Source: Bugulina stolonifera
Taxonomy: Eukaryota > Bryozoa > Gymnolaemata > Cheilostomatida > Bugulidae
Assembly (NCBI GenBank): GCA_935421135.1
Contig: OW285191.1
Location: forward strand, 4,783,504 to 4,847,503
DNA length: 64,000 bases
Direction of reading: 5' to 3'
Shown here piece after piece: positions 12,927 through 26,241 of the stretch. Made by a program: the position numbers and the translations under genes. Numbering within the stretch: position 1 is the stretch's first letter; each line of letters begins with the position of its first letter. The notes under the pieces were generated by a model that did no database searches, was not told where the DNA came from, and saw only the letters and a program-made list of their open reading frames with translations.

Positions 12927-13322
12927 CTGCCCTCTCATGGGAGAATGCCCTAAGTGCATTTAGCATGATTTTCAGTAAATGTCTGTTATGATCTTTTTGT
13001 TAGCCAACCTTCCAACATGTTTTTGAAGTTCTCAGTATACAAAGTCAATTTTTTCCATTTTATTGACTGGCATTCTGCCAACATACTTAATTAGTTTATA
13101 TTGTTACATAACTGAGCTATGAGTCACATAGGGCATTTTACCTTTAGCAAAAACATTGGTGCTGTAGTTAGGGTATTTTTCCAAATAAGAAACAGCAAAA
13201 TAAGGTAAAATTCTAATTATTTTTAATATTTTCATGTTTAATGCTTGTTAGACATTCTAAAAATGTACAAATGTCCATTTTGGAAATTTTGCCACTTAAG
13301 GTATTGTTTCGTGAGAGGGCAG
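12927..13322. mobile_element. Possible MITE with CTGCCCTCTCA ends
   Basis: CTGCCCTCTCA at 12927 recurs as its reverse complement TGAGAGGGCAG ending at 13322. The interior is about 400 bp, AT-rich and noncoding. No convincing target duplication is visible, so the call rests on the 11-bp inverted ends alone. Confidence 0.4.
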
Positions 13323-13385
13323 CATAGATCACACAATGTTTATATGAAGGTTTGACCTATTCATTTAGTTAAGGATAAATATTTA

Positions 13386-14110
13386 CAGCATCAAGTTTGA
13401 TTTGGTGGAATCAACATTTCAAGACACTTCTCTCAGTAGTGATAGGATGCCAGCATGACATAGCTAGAGTTGTGTCACCTTTATTAGGTATTTGTTGCGT
13501 TTTAGGTGGTTTATTAAAGACCATTTACTATCTATCCATTTACTACCCAATCCTATCCATTTCTATCCATTGCAAAACATACAAAAGTTCTTTATTTATG
13601 TAGTTGGAGAGACTAAGCTTGCATAGCAGTAATATACTCAATAGCCCAAAGCACATTATAGTCTATTAACATTGTACATACAAGCTGCCAGCTAGGTAGT
13701 CAGCTTACTTATCCATAACAGTGTTATACATATTATACATTTAATATTATTATATACATTTATATATATATTATATTAATTCTATGATAACAATTAACAG
13801 CCATACACAATAAAAATAACAGCTATATGATAAATATAATAATAAGGAGACATTATAAAAGTTTGTCATCTACATCAGTCTAGTGTTAACAGAATGTGTA
13901 ACAGTAATAATTTATTGAATATTGTAGATGAAAGAGATGACAATTCCAAGTTAGTGATGGCTTTTCATAGCAGCAAAAGTTCTTGGTAGAAATGTCTTCA
14001 ATCAGCTGAGCAAGCCTTGATCAATCACATTGAGCTCTACATAGAGATCTGTAGTTACATGTACCTCTACAGTCCAATAATTGTTTCCTGACTGGAGAGA
14101 TTATGATAAT
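13386..14110. repeat. Local direct repeat, unit 1
   Basis: Sequence starting ACAGCATCAAGTTTGATTT recurs at 14889. The later part (13920-14090, with CACATTGAGCTCTACAT) recurs at 16560-16700, after an insertion. This is a local tandem duplication of noncoding sequence with a spacing of about 1.5 kb before the insertion. Confidence 0.65.
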
Positions 14111-14888
14111 AAAAATACATATTATGCAATCTAATAACAGTATTATTCTATTATTCTATTATTCATGAAAATAAGTACCATGGCTTCTCAGTATTATGTA
14201 GAGAATAGAATTTAACTACTGTGTTCAGTGTTATTCTCAAACATCTTCAGGACAAACAAAGAAATAACAGCAATATAATTATACTCACTCATACTGTAAA
14301 ATCATGTTTGCTTATTTGAAAACTGTAAATGCTTTTCTTCAAAGGAATACAATGATAATACACATGGAGCAAAACCTTTGATAGTAAATGGTGCTCATCA
14401 CTGACAGTATAGACGCATACAGTAAGTTCGGTACCTATATTTCTAACACTTGTGGTGCATCACTGCTTGTATCTCTGCACCGATGGGACTCAATGAAGTG
14501 TGAGTGAGCAGTTCCCACTATAAATATGGTTGCTAGCCTCAGTTGATTATAAGAGAATTAAAAGTCAAACTGAACAACATGCGATGGTAAGTCTAGTTGA
14601 AGGAGGTTCTCAAGTGTAGAAACTTAGGCTAACTATTACAATGAAGTGTTACTGCAACTAACAAACCAAAACTAAAATAATGTACATGTACATATTTTGC
14701 AAAATGTCAAGAACGTCATGAAAATTTACTGAGCTTGATGATTGCAGTGGAGAAATATGTCGGAGGATATGTTTGCATTTCACAGTAAGCATGTATATGT
14801 ATAACTGTTATACGTGTATAATATATGAGAAATGGTAGAACCTGTTGATCTAGTTAATGATGAATGGAATTGATGTATATGATTTTAC

Positions 14889-16700
14889 AGCATCAAGTTT
14901 GATTTACTGGCATCAACTGTCCCAAGATGCTTCACTCAATAGTGATTGGTCATTAGCATAATACGGTTGGAGTTGTCTGTGGTTTACTACGTATAGCAAC
15001 ATATACACAGCCATGACAGTAAAATAATAATAACAGTTATACATGTAATGAGACATTAAAAAAAACTTGTTGTCTATGACACTGGTTTAGTGGGTCTACA
15101 TTGTAGATCAGTGTTAGCAGGATTAATTAGTAATTCAGTAATGTAAAGAATGACAAACATAGCTTCATAAACATTATCTCACAGGAGAAAATAACTCCGA
15201 AATAACACTCCAGAGCAGACAACTCCAAACCAAAAGAATGAACATTATAGAACAGAAGTTATCTCTTCAAAAGTGGAAACAACTCCTACACGTTACTATC
15301 AAGAAGCAACGCTCTTCAACTACCAGTACAACAGAAGTTAAAAAGTAGTTAAACTACAGAATAATATACCACAAGTGACGCCCTTAGATCCTATTATAGC
15401 CCCTGCAGTGTTTGCTTAGCTAGCCAATAGAAATTAAATAGACAACCGAGCTCCCTATGACAGATTGATATAAGATATAACTATTGCATATGAATATTTT
15501 AGCCAATAGTAAAGGCTTTACATTGTAATAGAGTATCACAAAAAGTATAAAAAGAAAGGACATCATATATTATGAGCTCGCTCGCTTGCTTACTTGCTTA
15601 CTTACTTGATGTTTTAGTTAGTGAGTCACTTACTGTGTTTACTATTTTAATTGTTTACTGATTTAGTATTTTTCTCTAGTACAGTAAGTCATGAATATTT
15701 TATCTAGTTAGCTTTGTATTTTGATATGTGTATTTTATGTACCCATCCCTGTTCTCTCGTTAAATAGATTGTGGATTGAATAAGTAAATAGAACAAGGGA
15801 TATGAAAGGAAATCAAAGTGGAGTTATATTGAATGTATATGTATAAGATATAGATGAACGTGAAACGTGAAGTAATACATTGATGCTTGAGCTAGCGATA
15901 TATTGATCTAGATAAATTGACGGGAATATACGTATATTGTAAGTGGATAAATGTGGATATTTAGTAATTGAACTTGGAATTCTTGGAGACAAATTGTATA
16001 ATACTTGTGGAAGTAATTGTGATAATTTTGGATATAGATAGTATTACGTGACATTGTATTGTGTAATATACTGTGGATAATTCAGTGGATAAATTACGTA
16101 CAGCGAATTGTTAATTGGGTATAATTATAATAGTATTGAGATAGATATCGGTTAACAGTACATGGTGAATAGTACAGTGAGATTTACGGGAATAGAGCAT
16201 ACAGTCATATCATAGTTGTACATTCTAGAATAACTTATTAGTCTGGCCAGTGAGCCGTTATTGTATTATTTAGAGTTACTCAGTTAGCCACACAGGCTGC
16301 TGGTCGTTCTTCAGTTGCCCCATCTTATCATATACACATAGTATTGTTTTAATAATACATCCTGACTTATGTGACCTCTCGGACCTCCTAGAGAATCCAC
16401 GCAGACATTCCCCCTGGCCTAGTTGATGGAGTGAGGGTGGTGCGATACATCAGACCTACAACGACACAACATATAACTTACGTACATAATACATACATGT
16501 ACATAGAACGACTGACCTGCACCCCTGCTCCCATCACAGTAATAATATTACTAGCTGAAAAATGGTAAATATAAAGATGACAACTCTCAGGTAGTGATGA
16601 CATCTCATAGCAGGTGAGGTTCATAGTAGAATTAGCTTGGTCAACCACATTGAGCTCTACATCTAGACTTGCAATTACCTGCAGAGCGCAAGTTGTTACC
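14889..16700. repeat. Local direct repeat, unit 2, split by an insertion
   Basis: Matches unit 1 at 14889-15137 and again at 16543-16700. The interruption is the likely solo LTR at 15142-16538. No coding potential seen. Confidence 0.6.
15142..16538. mobile_element. Probable solo LTR, about 1.4 kb
   Basis: The insertion splits a local repeat whose other copy is continuous. It begins TGTAAAG and ends CATCACA, the TG...CA termini of LTRs, with GTAA on both sides (15138-15141 and 16539-16542). It has no long reading frame. A TATAAAAAG motif near 15546 could be the LTR promoter, which would make it plus-sense. No full-length relative is in the window. Confidence 0.45.
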
Positions 16701-17729
16701 CAATGAGAGAGACTGAGGTGGTGGAAGCCCGCTCTTCTGTTTTCTCTGCATGTAAATTATATGGAAACAATTAATAATATAAACAGATGCAATCATGTAT
16801 AATAATCATGTATTACATAAGTTTAACATGGTTGTCTTACCTTGTGCTTCCTATGTTTTCTCCTCCTCTTTCTCCCTCTTGGCTTATATAGAACAAATGA
16901 AGGTAGAAAACAATACTGTTAGTTTATTTAGATATGCACTGTGTTTAATATATCCGATCCATCTAGCCAATTACGTATATGACAGCTGACAATCAATGTG
17001 AAAAGTGTCACATGGAACGTGTCATTTTAGTTTCCAATAAACCTGTAAGCAAATTCGCTTACTTCCACCAAAAGCTCAACCTGTAAATATACTTATAGTT
17101 ATACTCTAGGAATTAAAATGTACATTTTGTGTACATTAATTTGATTGGATCATTATATTCTGCGCTAACGTATTAAGCCAAACACTAAGTTAATTTCCAG
17201 GGCAACGTATGTTTTGTATGGTCAGTTACATGTAGGACTCTCAGAACTATATAGTAGTACTAGGTTGTTCTCGGGCTCATCACCCTACAGTTATATAGTT
17301 CTACAGTATATGTAGTTCAGTGTATGTATGACTTTGAGTGATATGCTATCCACAGCCAAACTTTACAATATTCACTCATCACAGGATATCCTGCATCTGA
17401 AGCCGCAGCGTGCAACTAACTTCCGTCTATTCCTATCTGAATTGTCAGTAGTCAAACCAAGTTAGGAAACCGGACAGTGGAATGAATGCTACTGCTAGTA
17501 TGATGGTGAGGTAGAAGAAAGGTGATGAAGTATAGAATCCTTTAGAGTTGTGTCACTTGTGTAAAACTTCTGTTCTCATTTTGTAACACAACTAAAGAAT
17601 TCGGTCACTAAAATTGATTCATTGAAAGTACCCCAGGCTACTGTTAGTAGCTAATAGCACTGTACTTGGTGCAGTAGATAAAGTTCTACTGTACTGCACC
17701 ACTTTCCAGTACTAATCAACTACAGAAGT
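16701..17729. other. Unique spacer between duplication copies
   Basis: AT-rich sequence with no supported gene or repeat. It ends at the left edge of copy B. Confidence 0.5.
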
Positions 17730-18161
17730 AACCAGTTAGGTGGATAGTATAATAAGGATACTGACTCTGCCAACACCCAGTAATCTAATAGTTATAAATC
17801 ACCCTTATTATATAGCACTGTGTTATCAAATGCTCATTAATACATCTTGGACACTGTTTCTAGCAAAGTGGTGGCTCAAATTAGTCCAAAAACAACAAAA
17901 ATGCTACAACAACATGAAAGTCGCTGCTCATAAGCAAAATAATGTTAATTGCATTTTTAAGCTTTCTGTTAATCCAATTGTTCTTCAAATTGGAGCAGCT
18001 CATTATTACAGTATATTCTGCTGAGTGTAACATCTCCAATCCAGATACAGTGTAGTAATAACTATATTTTCCTATCTCTACATCTTGTAAGTGAACAGCT
18101 GGCAGTGCCGGGCCAAATACATTTATCACTATTTTATAACAGTTAAAAACCGAACAGAATG

Positions 18162-18383
18162 TGTTGTATTCTTCTAACAGTTTATTTAATGTCTTATGTT
18201 ACTGCTCAATCTCAACTCTGACTTCACCATATAGCAGAAGTGTTTATATACCCAAAAATATATCTAATATCTTACAGCTATAAGCTATTCTAGCCAAAAG
18301 CTAGCTTTGCACATATTATGACAGGAGGCGATGACTCCAACAAAACACAACAGTAATTATTGTCATATTATAATGTCTCAACA
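18162..18383 (-). repeat. 3' LTR of gypsy 1
   Basis: 222 bp, reading the same as the partner at 22644-22865. In the sense direction it has a TATATAAAC promoter-like box and an AATAAA signal near its end. Confidence 0.95.
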
Positions 18384-18393
18384 CCTCTTTCCT
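18384..18393 (-). other. Polypurine tract of gypsy 1
   Basis: Reads AGGAAAGAGG in the sense direction, immediately before the 3' LTR, where plus-strand DNA synthesis would be primed. Confidence 0.8.
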
Positions 18394-18447
18394 GAAATTT
18401 GATTATTCCTTTATTTGGGCTTCCGGTTTCTTGTGGATCGTCTGGGG

Positions 18448-21400
18448 TTAGAACGTGTGTATGCACTTGCACCTGGGGTTCCGGTATTTGATCTTCGGTG
18501 GTGTTGGTGGTGTATTGTGTTCAGGTTCTGTACTTCTCTCCTTATTAGTGTTGCTTGTAGGAGATTCAGGTATATGTATATCTTCTGGTGGTTCACCATC
18601 CTCTGCACTGACATGTCGAAGCTGTAACTGATCTATGTGCCTTTTCCAGACTGGTCCTCTTGGCATAATCTTGACCATTACCGATCTGCTTCCCAGAACT
18701 TTGGTGACCACCGCCTCTATCCATTTAGGTTGCCTGTTTCGTCTAGGTCCACAATATTGCGCATAACAGGGGGTTCCCACATTATAGCAATGTAACTTCT
18801 TAGTTCTCTGGACGTCTTGCATTTGTTTTCCTTGAGCCAAATGAGCCGGAGAAGGTAACAGCACATCTATCTTTGTCCTGATCTGTCGTCCATTCAGTAG
18901 CTCACTAGGAGAGAATCCATAGGATAGCGGTGTTCGTCTATATTGCATTAGAAACTCCTGAAGAGCTTGATTGGTGGAAAGAGTAGACTTCTTTAGAGAC
19001 TGTTTAAATGATCCCACCATTCGTTCAGCTGCTCCATTAGTGGCTGGATGGTAAGGTGCTCCTCGTAGGTGGATGATTCCCCTCTCCTTACACCACTGCT
19101 GAAACTCGTCTGAGGTGAAGCTTGTTCCATTATCTGTGACTATGGTATGAGGGTAACCAAAGTGAGCAAAATCTTTTTCCAGCAGGTCTGTAGTTGCTTT
19201 GGTAGAGGTAGAACTTGTTGGATGTATACAAGGGTACTTGGTGTAAGCATCTACTAGGACCAGCCAATTGGTCCCCATAAAGTTGATTGCGTGGTTGATG
19301 TGTAGTCTGCTCCACGGCTTTTCTGGCATCATCCAAGGGTGAATTGGTGCCTTAGTTGGTTGGTTCTGATGTTCCCTGCAGGTGGTGCATTTCTGAGTCA
19401 TCTCCATAATGTCCTTGTCCATACGAGGCCAGTAGACTGCAGTGCGAGCCAGTTGCTTCATTCTCTGCATGCCAAAATGTCCCATATGTATCAGTTGTAA
19501 CACTTCCTTTTGGAGAGATAGGGGAATTACCACTCTGCTTCCATATAGTAAACATCCATTTTCGATTGATAGTGATGCATTTAACTTCTGGAAATCCTTG
19601 ATGCTGTAGCCTTCCAAGTTTACTTCACTCTGATATGGATTCCGCTCTTCATCTTGCCAGCCTTCCCTGGTATATCTCATAATTTTGCTGAGTACTGGAT
19701 CTTTAGCCGTTTCTTTCTTCAGCACTCCAGGTTCTGTTGGAGAGAGCTGTGTGCCGATAGCTTTGATACAGCAAACAGTGTCTATATCTTCTCCTTCTTC
19801 TTCTGCATCAAACTTAGCATCAGGGCCACTAGGTAGTCTGCTGAGTACATCTGCATTTCCATGTTCTGAGGTTTTCCTGTATTCAATGGAGTACTGATAC
19901 TGGTTTAGTGTAAGTGCCCATCTGGCGAGTCTGTTGGCCGCCATAGCCGGTGTTGCTTTGTTGGGGCCAAATAGAGTAAGTAGAGATCGATGATCCGTTA
20001 TTAGTATGAACTTCCTCCCATATAAGAACTGATGGAACTTGGTGATGCCAAAGATAATAGCTAGTGCTTCCTTCTGGGTTTGGCTGTATCCTCGTTGAGT
20101 CTGTGTCAGTGTCTTGCTTGCATGGGCGATTGGTCGTTCAGATCCATCTCCGTATCGATGGAATAGCACTACCCCGAGTCCCACTGCTGATGCATCACAG
20201 GATATGCCTAACTTTAATGATGGGTCAAAATGTGCCAGGACAAGGTCACTGCATAACATCTGCTTGAGTTGAGAAAATGCTGCTTGTTGAATTGGTGTCC
20301 ATTGCCATTTCTCTCCCTTTCTTAATAACTTCTGAAGAGGTGCTGTGACTGTTGATAGATCTGGTAGAAACTTGTGGTAGAATTGGATGGATCCCATGAA
20401 AGATTGTAAACCTGTTACATCAGTGGGTGGTGGCATCTTCTTTACATCTTCTACTCCAGATCCTTTTGCTATGCCTTCTTGAGATAGCTGGTGTCCCAGG
20501 TATTCTACTGTGTCTTCTGCAAAGACACATTTCTGGAGATTGCATCTTAACCCTCGGTCTTGCAGGCGTTGAAGTAGTCTGCGAAGATTGATTAGGTGAT
20601 CTTCTGCTGTTGCTCCGGACACTAGAATATCATCTAGATAGACAGCGACTCCAGGCAGATCTTGGGTTAGTTGCTCCATAATCTCTTGAAAGTATCCTGG
20701 TGCAGAACTTATTCCAAAAGGTAAGCGCTTCTGTAATAGGACTCCTCTGTGTGTGCTGAGTGCTAGTTTCTTTTGACTTTCTGGTGCTAAGCAAATCTGG
20801 TTGTACGCATCGGCCAAGTCGATCTTTGAAAAACCATGTCCGCCTCCTAGCTTCCTCATCAGTTCTTCTGGTAAAGGGATTGGCTGACGATGATCTTCTA
20901 GCTGTGCGTTGACTGTCACTGAGTAGTCTCCACAAACTCTCAACTTCCGTCTTGGTTGTCCAGGTAGCTGTGCTTTTCTTATTGGTACTACGGGAGTACC
21001 ATAAGAGTTAAACTGTACAGGTTCCCAGACTCCTCTACTGATTCCAGCATTATACGCTTGGCCTAAATCTTCTTGGATGGCATATGGTACTGGTCGGGGT
21101 TTGCAGAAAATAGGCTTACTGTCTTGTTTGAACTTCACTTCTAGTTCAAAATCCTTTAGACATCCTAATTCTGGCGTGAAGAGATCCTTGAACTCTGATG
21201 TTAGTCTTCTGCATGCTTCCTTAAGGTTGGTGCTGATTGTGAGAACGTCTGTATGTTGTCTTCTATTGGCTTGTGGCATCAGAGAATCTAGGGAGATGTC
21301 TAGCTGTTGGATTCCACCTCTGCCCAGAAGGTTGAGATTAGGTATTTTGCTGATTACAAAATGAAGGGGTTTCTCTTGCTGACCTCCTACTTTGGTGTTG

Positions 21401-22032
21401 AGTGTACACGTGCCTATAATCTCTATCGGGTGATGGGTAGCTGACTCATAGTGAATCAGTGGTGGTTGCAGTGTAGGTGCTCCTAGTCTTCTCCAATTGT
21501 GTTCTGATAGAAAGTTGTCTCCCGCTCCTGTGTCCACTTCTAGTTGCAGTGGTTGTCCTTGAAGAATTAATTCTACTTGAATTTGTGGAACAGCATGTAC
21601 TGTTTTTAAAGCCCTCACAATATTTAATGGCTGAGAGTTCACCTTCTTCTTCTTGCGGCAGACTGCTTCTAGATGTCCTGTTATCTTGCAGTAGTTGCAT
21701 GCAGCATTCTTGTATCTGCAGTCCCTTTGATTATGATTTGTCCTTCCACAGCAGTTACATGGTGAAGCTGTTTGTGAGTGTGTCTTTGTTGTTGGAGTTG
21801 TCTTCTTCTTCCGTAGCAAGTGTAGTGCATTGGTTGTTCCATGGACAGTTTCCTTGGCTACCTTGGCTGCTTCTTCCGCTTCGGCTGCTACCTCTATTGC
21901 TCTGTTGAAAGTTAAATCTCCATCTTTCAATTTGAAAAGTGCTTTTAGAATGGCTTCATTTCCTACTGAACATATGAATCTTGTTCGTAAGGGGATCCTG
22001 AATAGATGTGAAGTCGCATGTGGCTGCGTCAT
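18448..22032 (-). pseudogene. Gypsy 1 gag C-terminus and pol (1194 codons)
   Basis: The open frame starts inside gag; the Met at 22032 is only the first ATG of the frame. Seen in order: end of the gag capsid region (residues 15-60), two CCHC zinc knuckles (C92-C105 and C112-C125), protease DTGA (167-170), reverse transcriptase with YLDD (465-468), RNase H (Asp612), integrase HHCC finger (about 849-884), then the integrase core. The core has TDNG (Asp966) and NGAAE (Glu1002), but the first acidic position reads HINHAIN where gypsy 2 has HLDFAGP, so the first catalytic Asp is missing. The frame is offset from the gag start by one base at a CCCC run (21991-21994). It ends early at 18448: the basic tail expected for the family (RRSTRNRKPK) is in another frame ending at 18411, with a second CCCC run at 18475-18478. 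Confidence 0.9.
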
Positions 22033-22543
22033 GCCGAATCCTAGCTGCTAATTCTGGAATTGTCTCTCCTGGTTTTCTTTTCATGTCACTCCAGAATCTG
22101 TACCTTTCTCTGATGATAAAAGTCCTTGGGTTATATTGAGTCATCATATAGTTGTAGATTTCCTCCATTTCCAGTTTCTGTATGTCTTTTCTTGGCTGCT
22201 GCTCTGTCCAATCCTTCAGTTGTTTGTATATATCAGTAGATTGGTTAGTCAAGAATACCTGTGGTACTTTTTCATCTGTGATAGACTGAGCCTGGATAAA
22301 AGTAGTGAACCTTGAGAAGTAATCAGTCCATAGTTCCGTATTCGGATTGAATGCGGTAAAACTTGGTGTGGTTTGTACTTGCCTGCCTGTTGATTGAGCA
22401 AGTAATTTCATCTGTTCTGCATGCTGTGATCTTTGTTCCTCCAGCTGCCTTTCCAGATGTTCCTTCTGCTGCTCCATCTGTTCCTTCTGTTGAGCAATTT
22501 GTTGGGCTAGCAAGGTAACTAGCTGTTCAGTTGTAGTAGCCAT
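21956..22543 (-). CDS. Gypsy 1 gag N-terminal part (195 codons)
   Basis: Starts at an ATG 101 bases inside the 5' LTR. The N-terminus is a glutamine- and glutamate-rich coiled coil (residues 10-50), followed by a gag capsid-like region with LWTDYFSRFTTFIQA and the FWSDMKRKPGETIPE block typical of Ty3/gypsy gag. It stops shortly after a CCCC run at 21991-21994. Beyond that run the family-typical gag sequence continues in the next frame (see 18448-22032). The break lies in mid-gag rather than at the gag-pol junction, so a mutation is more likely than the usual programmed shift, although +1 slippage at CCC-C is possible. Confidence 0.85.
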   Translation of the reverse strand: MATTTEQLVTLLAQQIAQQKEQMEQQKEHLERQLEEQRSQHAEQMKLLAQSTGRQVQTTPSFTAFNPNTELWTDYFSRFTTFIQAQSITDEKVPQVFLTNQSTDIYKQLKDWTEQQPRKDIQKLEMEEIYNYMMTQYNPRTFIIRERYRFWSDMKRKPGETIPELAARIRHDAATCDFTSIQDPLTNKIHMFSRK

Positions 22544-22621
22544 AGTTATTTGACCAATATGTGAGTCAAATTTACTTACTTTCGGTTCAGATGGCAGCTG
22601 ATGAGTTGATACTTGATATGT

Positions 22622-22639
22622 GGTTAATCCTCGTCGCCA
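22622..22639 (-). other. Primer binding site of gypsy 1
   Basis: Just inside the 5' LTR the sense strand reads TGGCGACGAGGATT, beginning with the TGG that pairs with a tRNA CCA end. The tRNA was not identified. Confidence 0.6.
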
Positions 22640-22643
22640 AATC

Positions 22644-22865
22644 TGTTGTATTCTTCTAACAGTTTATTTAATGTCTTATGTTACTGCTCAATCTCAACTC
22701 TGACTTCACCATATAGCAGAAGTGTTTATATACCCAAAAATATATCTAATATCTTACAGCTATAAGCTATTCTAGCCAAAAGCTAGCTTTGCACATATTA
22801 TGACAGGAGGCGATGACTCCAACAAAACACAACAGTAATTATTGTCATATTATAATGTCTCAACA
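22644..22865 (-). repeat. 5' LTR of gypsy 1
   Basis: 222 bp, no difference seen from the LTR at 18162-18383. In the sense direction it begins TGTTGAGACATT. Confidence 0.95.
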
Positions 22866-25580
22866 GAATATTGTTTGGAGGAACCTGTTTACAATAGATC
22901 ATAGCTTCTTAAATGGTCTTTTTTTTCAATTGGTTCTTTTTTTGGGCAAAATAATTATGGGCTAGTATTGATACAGTTGCTATTAAATGGAAGATGTATA
23001 ATAATTAATTATATAACAGATAAGTAAGACAACTGGCCATCCTGGAGGTGGTAATAAATAAGTAATAAATAAGAAATGGAGTGGTGGTGGGTGATTTTGT
23101 GAAAATAATAATGTCCTTCTTCCTGCTGGTGTAGAGGAGGAATGACCACTATGGTGGGTTGATTATAGGCTAGTTATAGCTACAGTGTATGTACATGTAA
23201 GCAAGCTGGCAATAAAGCCTTCAAACAAGCTGCAGCCTACCCTACTGCTTCCTTGCCCTCACAGTTCAAGGAAACCTACCTGTACAGTGTAACTCAAAAA
23301 CTAATCAAAGAATATATAATTTTGGTCGAAATGAGTCTAAATATTATATATTATGCTTTCTATTCTCAAAATAAATCAAAGCATTGCAAATCTTTCTGGT
23401 ATAAACTCGACGGAGAACAGCAATTTTGTTCAACAATTCAGAGTCTAGTCTTCTTACCTACATGTACAAAATTACTATGTCATTTGGTCACTCAGTCTAG
23501 AGGTGCCTTTGTCATTATTTACCTACGTATTTTACCTGCATACCTTATCTACATCTCTTACCTACGGCTCTTTGGAGTATCTAGCGTGTACCACAATTTT
23601 TTTACTGAGCACACGATTGGCTCCCAGAGATCTCATTCTCACTCTAGTTCTTGAGAGCAAGCATGATAAAATTACTGAATTATTGTGTTTCTTTTCTGAC
23701 CTGAGCACAATCTCACGCATGTAAGGACTGCAAGTAACTAGTTTGTATTAGAGCAGATAACTCCTATTATATTTACCTCAATATACATGTACATATACAT
23801 GTATATAGTTAACACTGCACATCACAGCGTACATCCCAAGTATTTAATGTATGTACACTACCAGTAGCCGCTGAAGGTGCTGTTTTATGGTATATTCTAT
23901 GTTTTATTATTGGAAGAAAAATTATTTGCTTCCACTTAGTCAAGTCTTATTATGCCCAAAGGCTAGGAAAGGTTAAGTTATTAAACGGGTTCATTTAGCT
24001 GTGCTGCATAAAACCACTGCTACCGGTATGTAAAATTGTGTATCCATTATCAAGCATGTCAGAACCTTATTGAACCAGACTTTGGGTAAGTGTTAGCATA
24101 TCTACTTAGTATAAAAATACCACCCACAGAGGTAAATAACCCACCAAAATGAAAGTGCATTTGTGATGTGGTGCTGCTTGCATGTGAGGGTTTTTCAAAA
24201 CATGAAGAAGTTGTCTACTCTGTTAAATATAATGTCAGCCATAGTCAAACTAACCCAATTACAAATTAAATAATTAATGTAGAAAAATACATCTAGACAT
24301 GAATGATATTGTACTTATGACGTGAGTTATGTTATGAAATGCAATGTTTAGATGTAGGCTATTACTGTCGTGTAGGTAAAACCAAGTGTAGAAGAAGGTG
24401 ATTACAGTTGAGGTACGTATACATGTATATGGACTTTGGTGCTGCATAGATCATAGAGTTGTGTTTGGGTTATAGTTATTGGTTCCCTGTCAGTTAATCT
24501 AAGTAACACCATGCAGGTTCAAATATAATGTAATATTTATTTATGCAGTGGGAATTATGCTCTCATTGTTTACACGAATTAACTATTTTGTACATCTTCA
24601 TTTTCGTTTATTTGGATTTGTCTTCTTTACTCAAGTAAATACATTAGTTGGTAACTCCTACTACATGGGGTTCACAGTTCATTAATAGAATGAACACTGA
24701 TAGACTACTGATCACAATAAATACTCGGCTAAAGAGGAGGTCTTGAGGTTCTGCAGACAAGCTACGGTGTTTGTAGACTTGGCTCCATGAACGAGGTTAG
24801 TGCCAGGCCATCAGTTGCCTATTATCCAGTCAATCATATCAGCTTATTTTCAAAAAGTTCTATAATTGGATTCAATGTACATGTATCTGATGTCAACCAA
24901 TTACAGCAGGGCTTTGTTTGGGCACTGGAAATACAAACAGGTCAGTCTCAGGCAAGCAAATGGCGTGCCATTTTGCTCCAGAAAGGGGTTTTGTCAACTA
25001 AAAAAGAACAAATGGCTTCTTGTGTTGTCCCCCATATTCCTTGTTGTTCTAAAAAAAAGCTGACCAGAGATTAAGAGAAGACAACTTCTTATTATGAATT
25101 CATGGTCTACAACCTATGAGTTCCCAGGATATTAGGTGTCTTTAGACATTTAGTCTAGCGGGATATCTACTGGCCACATAATACATGTATTTCACCCATT
25201 AGCATTGTGTGACTATGTGGGGTACAGTTTAGTCTGCTGTTAGCAGAGCTGAAAGGCCTGCTTGTTTTACAAGGATTAGAATGTCTAAAAGAATAAAATG
25301 TAGAATGTTTGGAATGTAAATTTAAGTTTTCTTCCCCTTGACTTACATTCTGGCCTGACTTCAGATTCTCACTACACTGTAATACATGACTTGACTTGAA
25401 GCAGCATAGACTCGACTTTGACTTGATTTGCCTCCACAATTTTAGAAATTGTTTGAACTATTTGACCTTCAGTCCTACTTGACCAGCTCTCGCAGTTTGA
25501 CATCAAGTGTAGAAAGAATCTGGCATCATTCCATTAGGCTTTGTAATCATTTAGTTAGTATTTATCACACCAACTGCACA
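22866..25580. other. Gene-poor duplicated sequence (copy B)
   Basis: Aligns with copy A 435-3770. No coding region is supported. 23052-23075 holds the two-unit ancestor-like form of the 11-bp satellite that has about 55 units in copy A. Confidence 0.65.
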
Positions 25581-25698
25581 CCATGGGCATTCATAAGCTG
25601 TTGATTATAATTAGAAGTTGTCCTCTCTCAATTTATCTTCCTAAACTGAGAGAGAGGACAACTTGTAATTATAACCCGTAGCTTATGGGTGCCCATGG
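25581..25698. mobile_element. Palindromic MITE, 118 bp
   Basis: Begins CCATGGGCATTCATAAGC and ends with the near-exact inverse. Almost the whole element folds into one hairpin around 25630-25645. It is absent from copy A near 3780, so it arrived after the duplication. ACA flanks it on both sides and may be a 3-bp target duplication. Confidence 0.7.
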
Positions 25699-26241
25699 AC
25701 AGCAACCATACATGGTGATTATTTAGACAGCTTACATTGTGTGCTATAAATATGATCATCATATAGCCAATAGTAAGGATCTAACATCATTTCGACAGCA
25801 CTGATTGGCTGGTTTACTTTTAGTACAACCATTGCACCAGCCTTTGTATGGACATGTAATATTATGTATTACTGTGCTATTCGCATATATTATAGTAACG
25901 TTGTGGTGAACCAGTAACAAAAATCAAACAATATGGCAATAATCTATTGATTTTGTACCAAATAATATGTAATATAATCAAGTCATTTAGATATTATATT
26001 TATACTGCATACATTAGAACGCAATATACAAGATATATATTAGATAAATAAAGGTATAATATTACAGTAATATTTAGACATGTACTAAAATCAGTCTGTA
26101 TACTGTATAACCTGTATAATATCACCTGTACGGTAATTAATATTACATTGTATAGGCATGCATGTGCTAGTATTGGGAAGTACATGTAGGTAATGCTAAT
26201 ACATAGTTTAGTGTGTGCAGTCCAGTACAGTCTGGTGATAT

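Larger units (their letters stand above)
18162..22865 (-). mobile_element. Ty3/gypsy LTR retrotransposon 1, complete, 4704 bp
   Basis: Two 222-bp LTRs (18162-18383 and 22644-22865) that read identical, TGTTG...CAACA on the plus strand. The flanks are GAATG on the left and GAATA on the right; copy A 421-450 shows the empty site ACAGAATATTG. Domain order gag, zinc knuckles, protease, RT, RNase H, integrase is that of Ty3/gypsy, and there is no env. Identical LTRs mean a recent insertion, yet the coding region has two apparent frameshifts and an altered integrase first-acidic region, so this copy probably moved with help from another. Confidence 0.95.
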
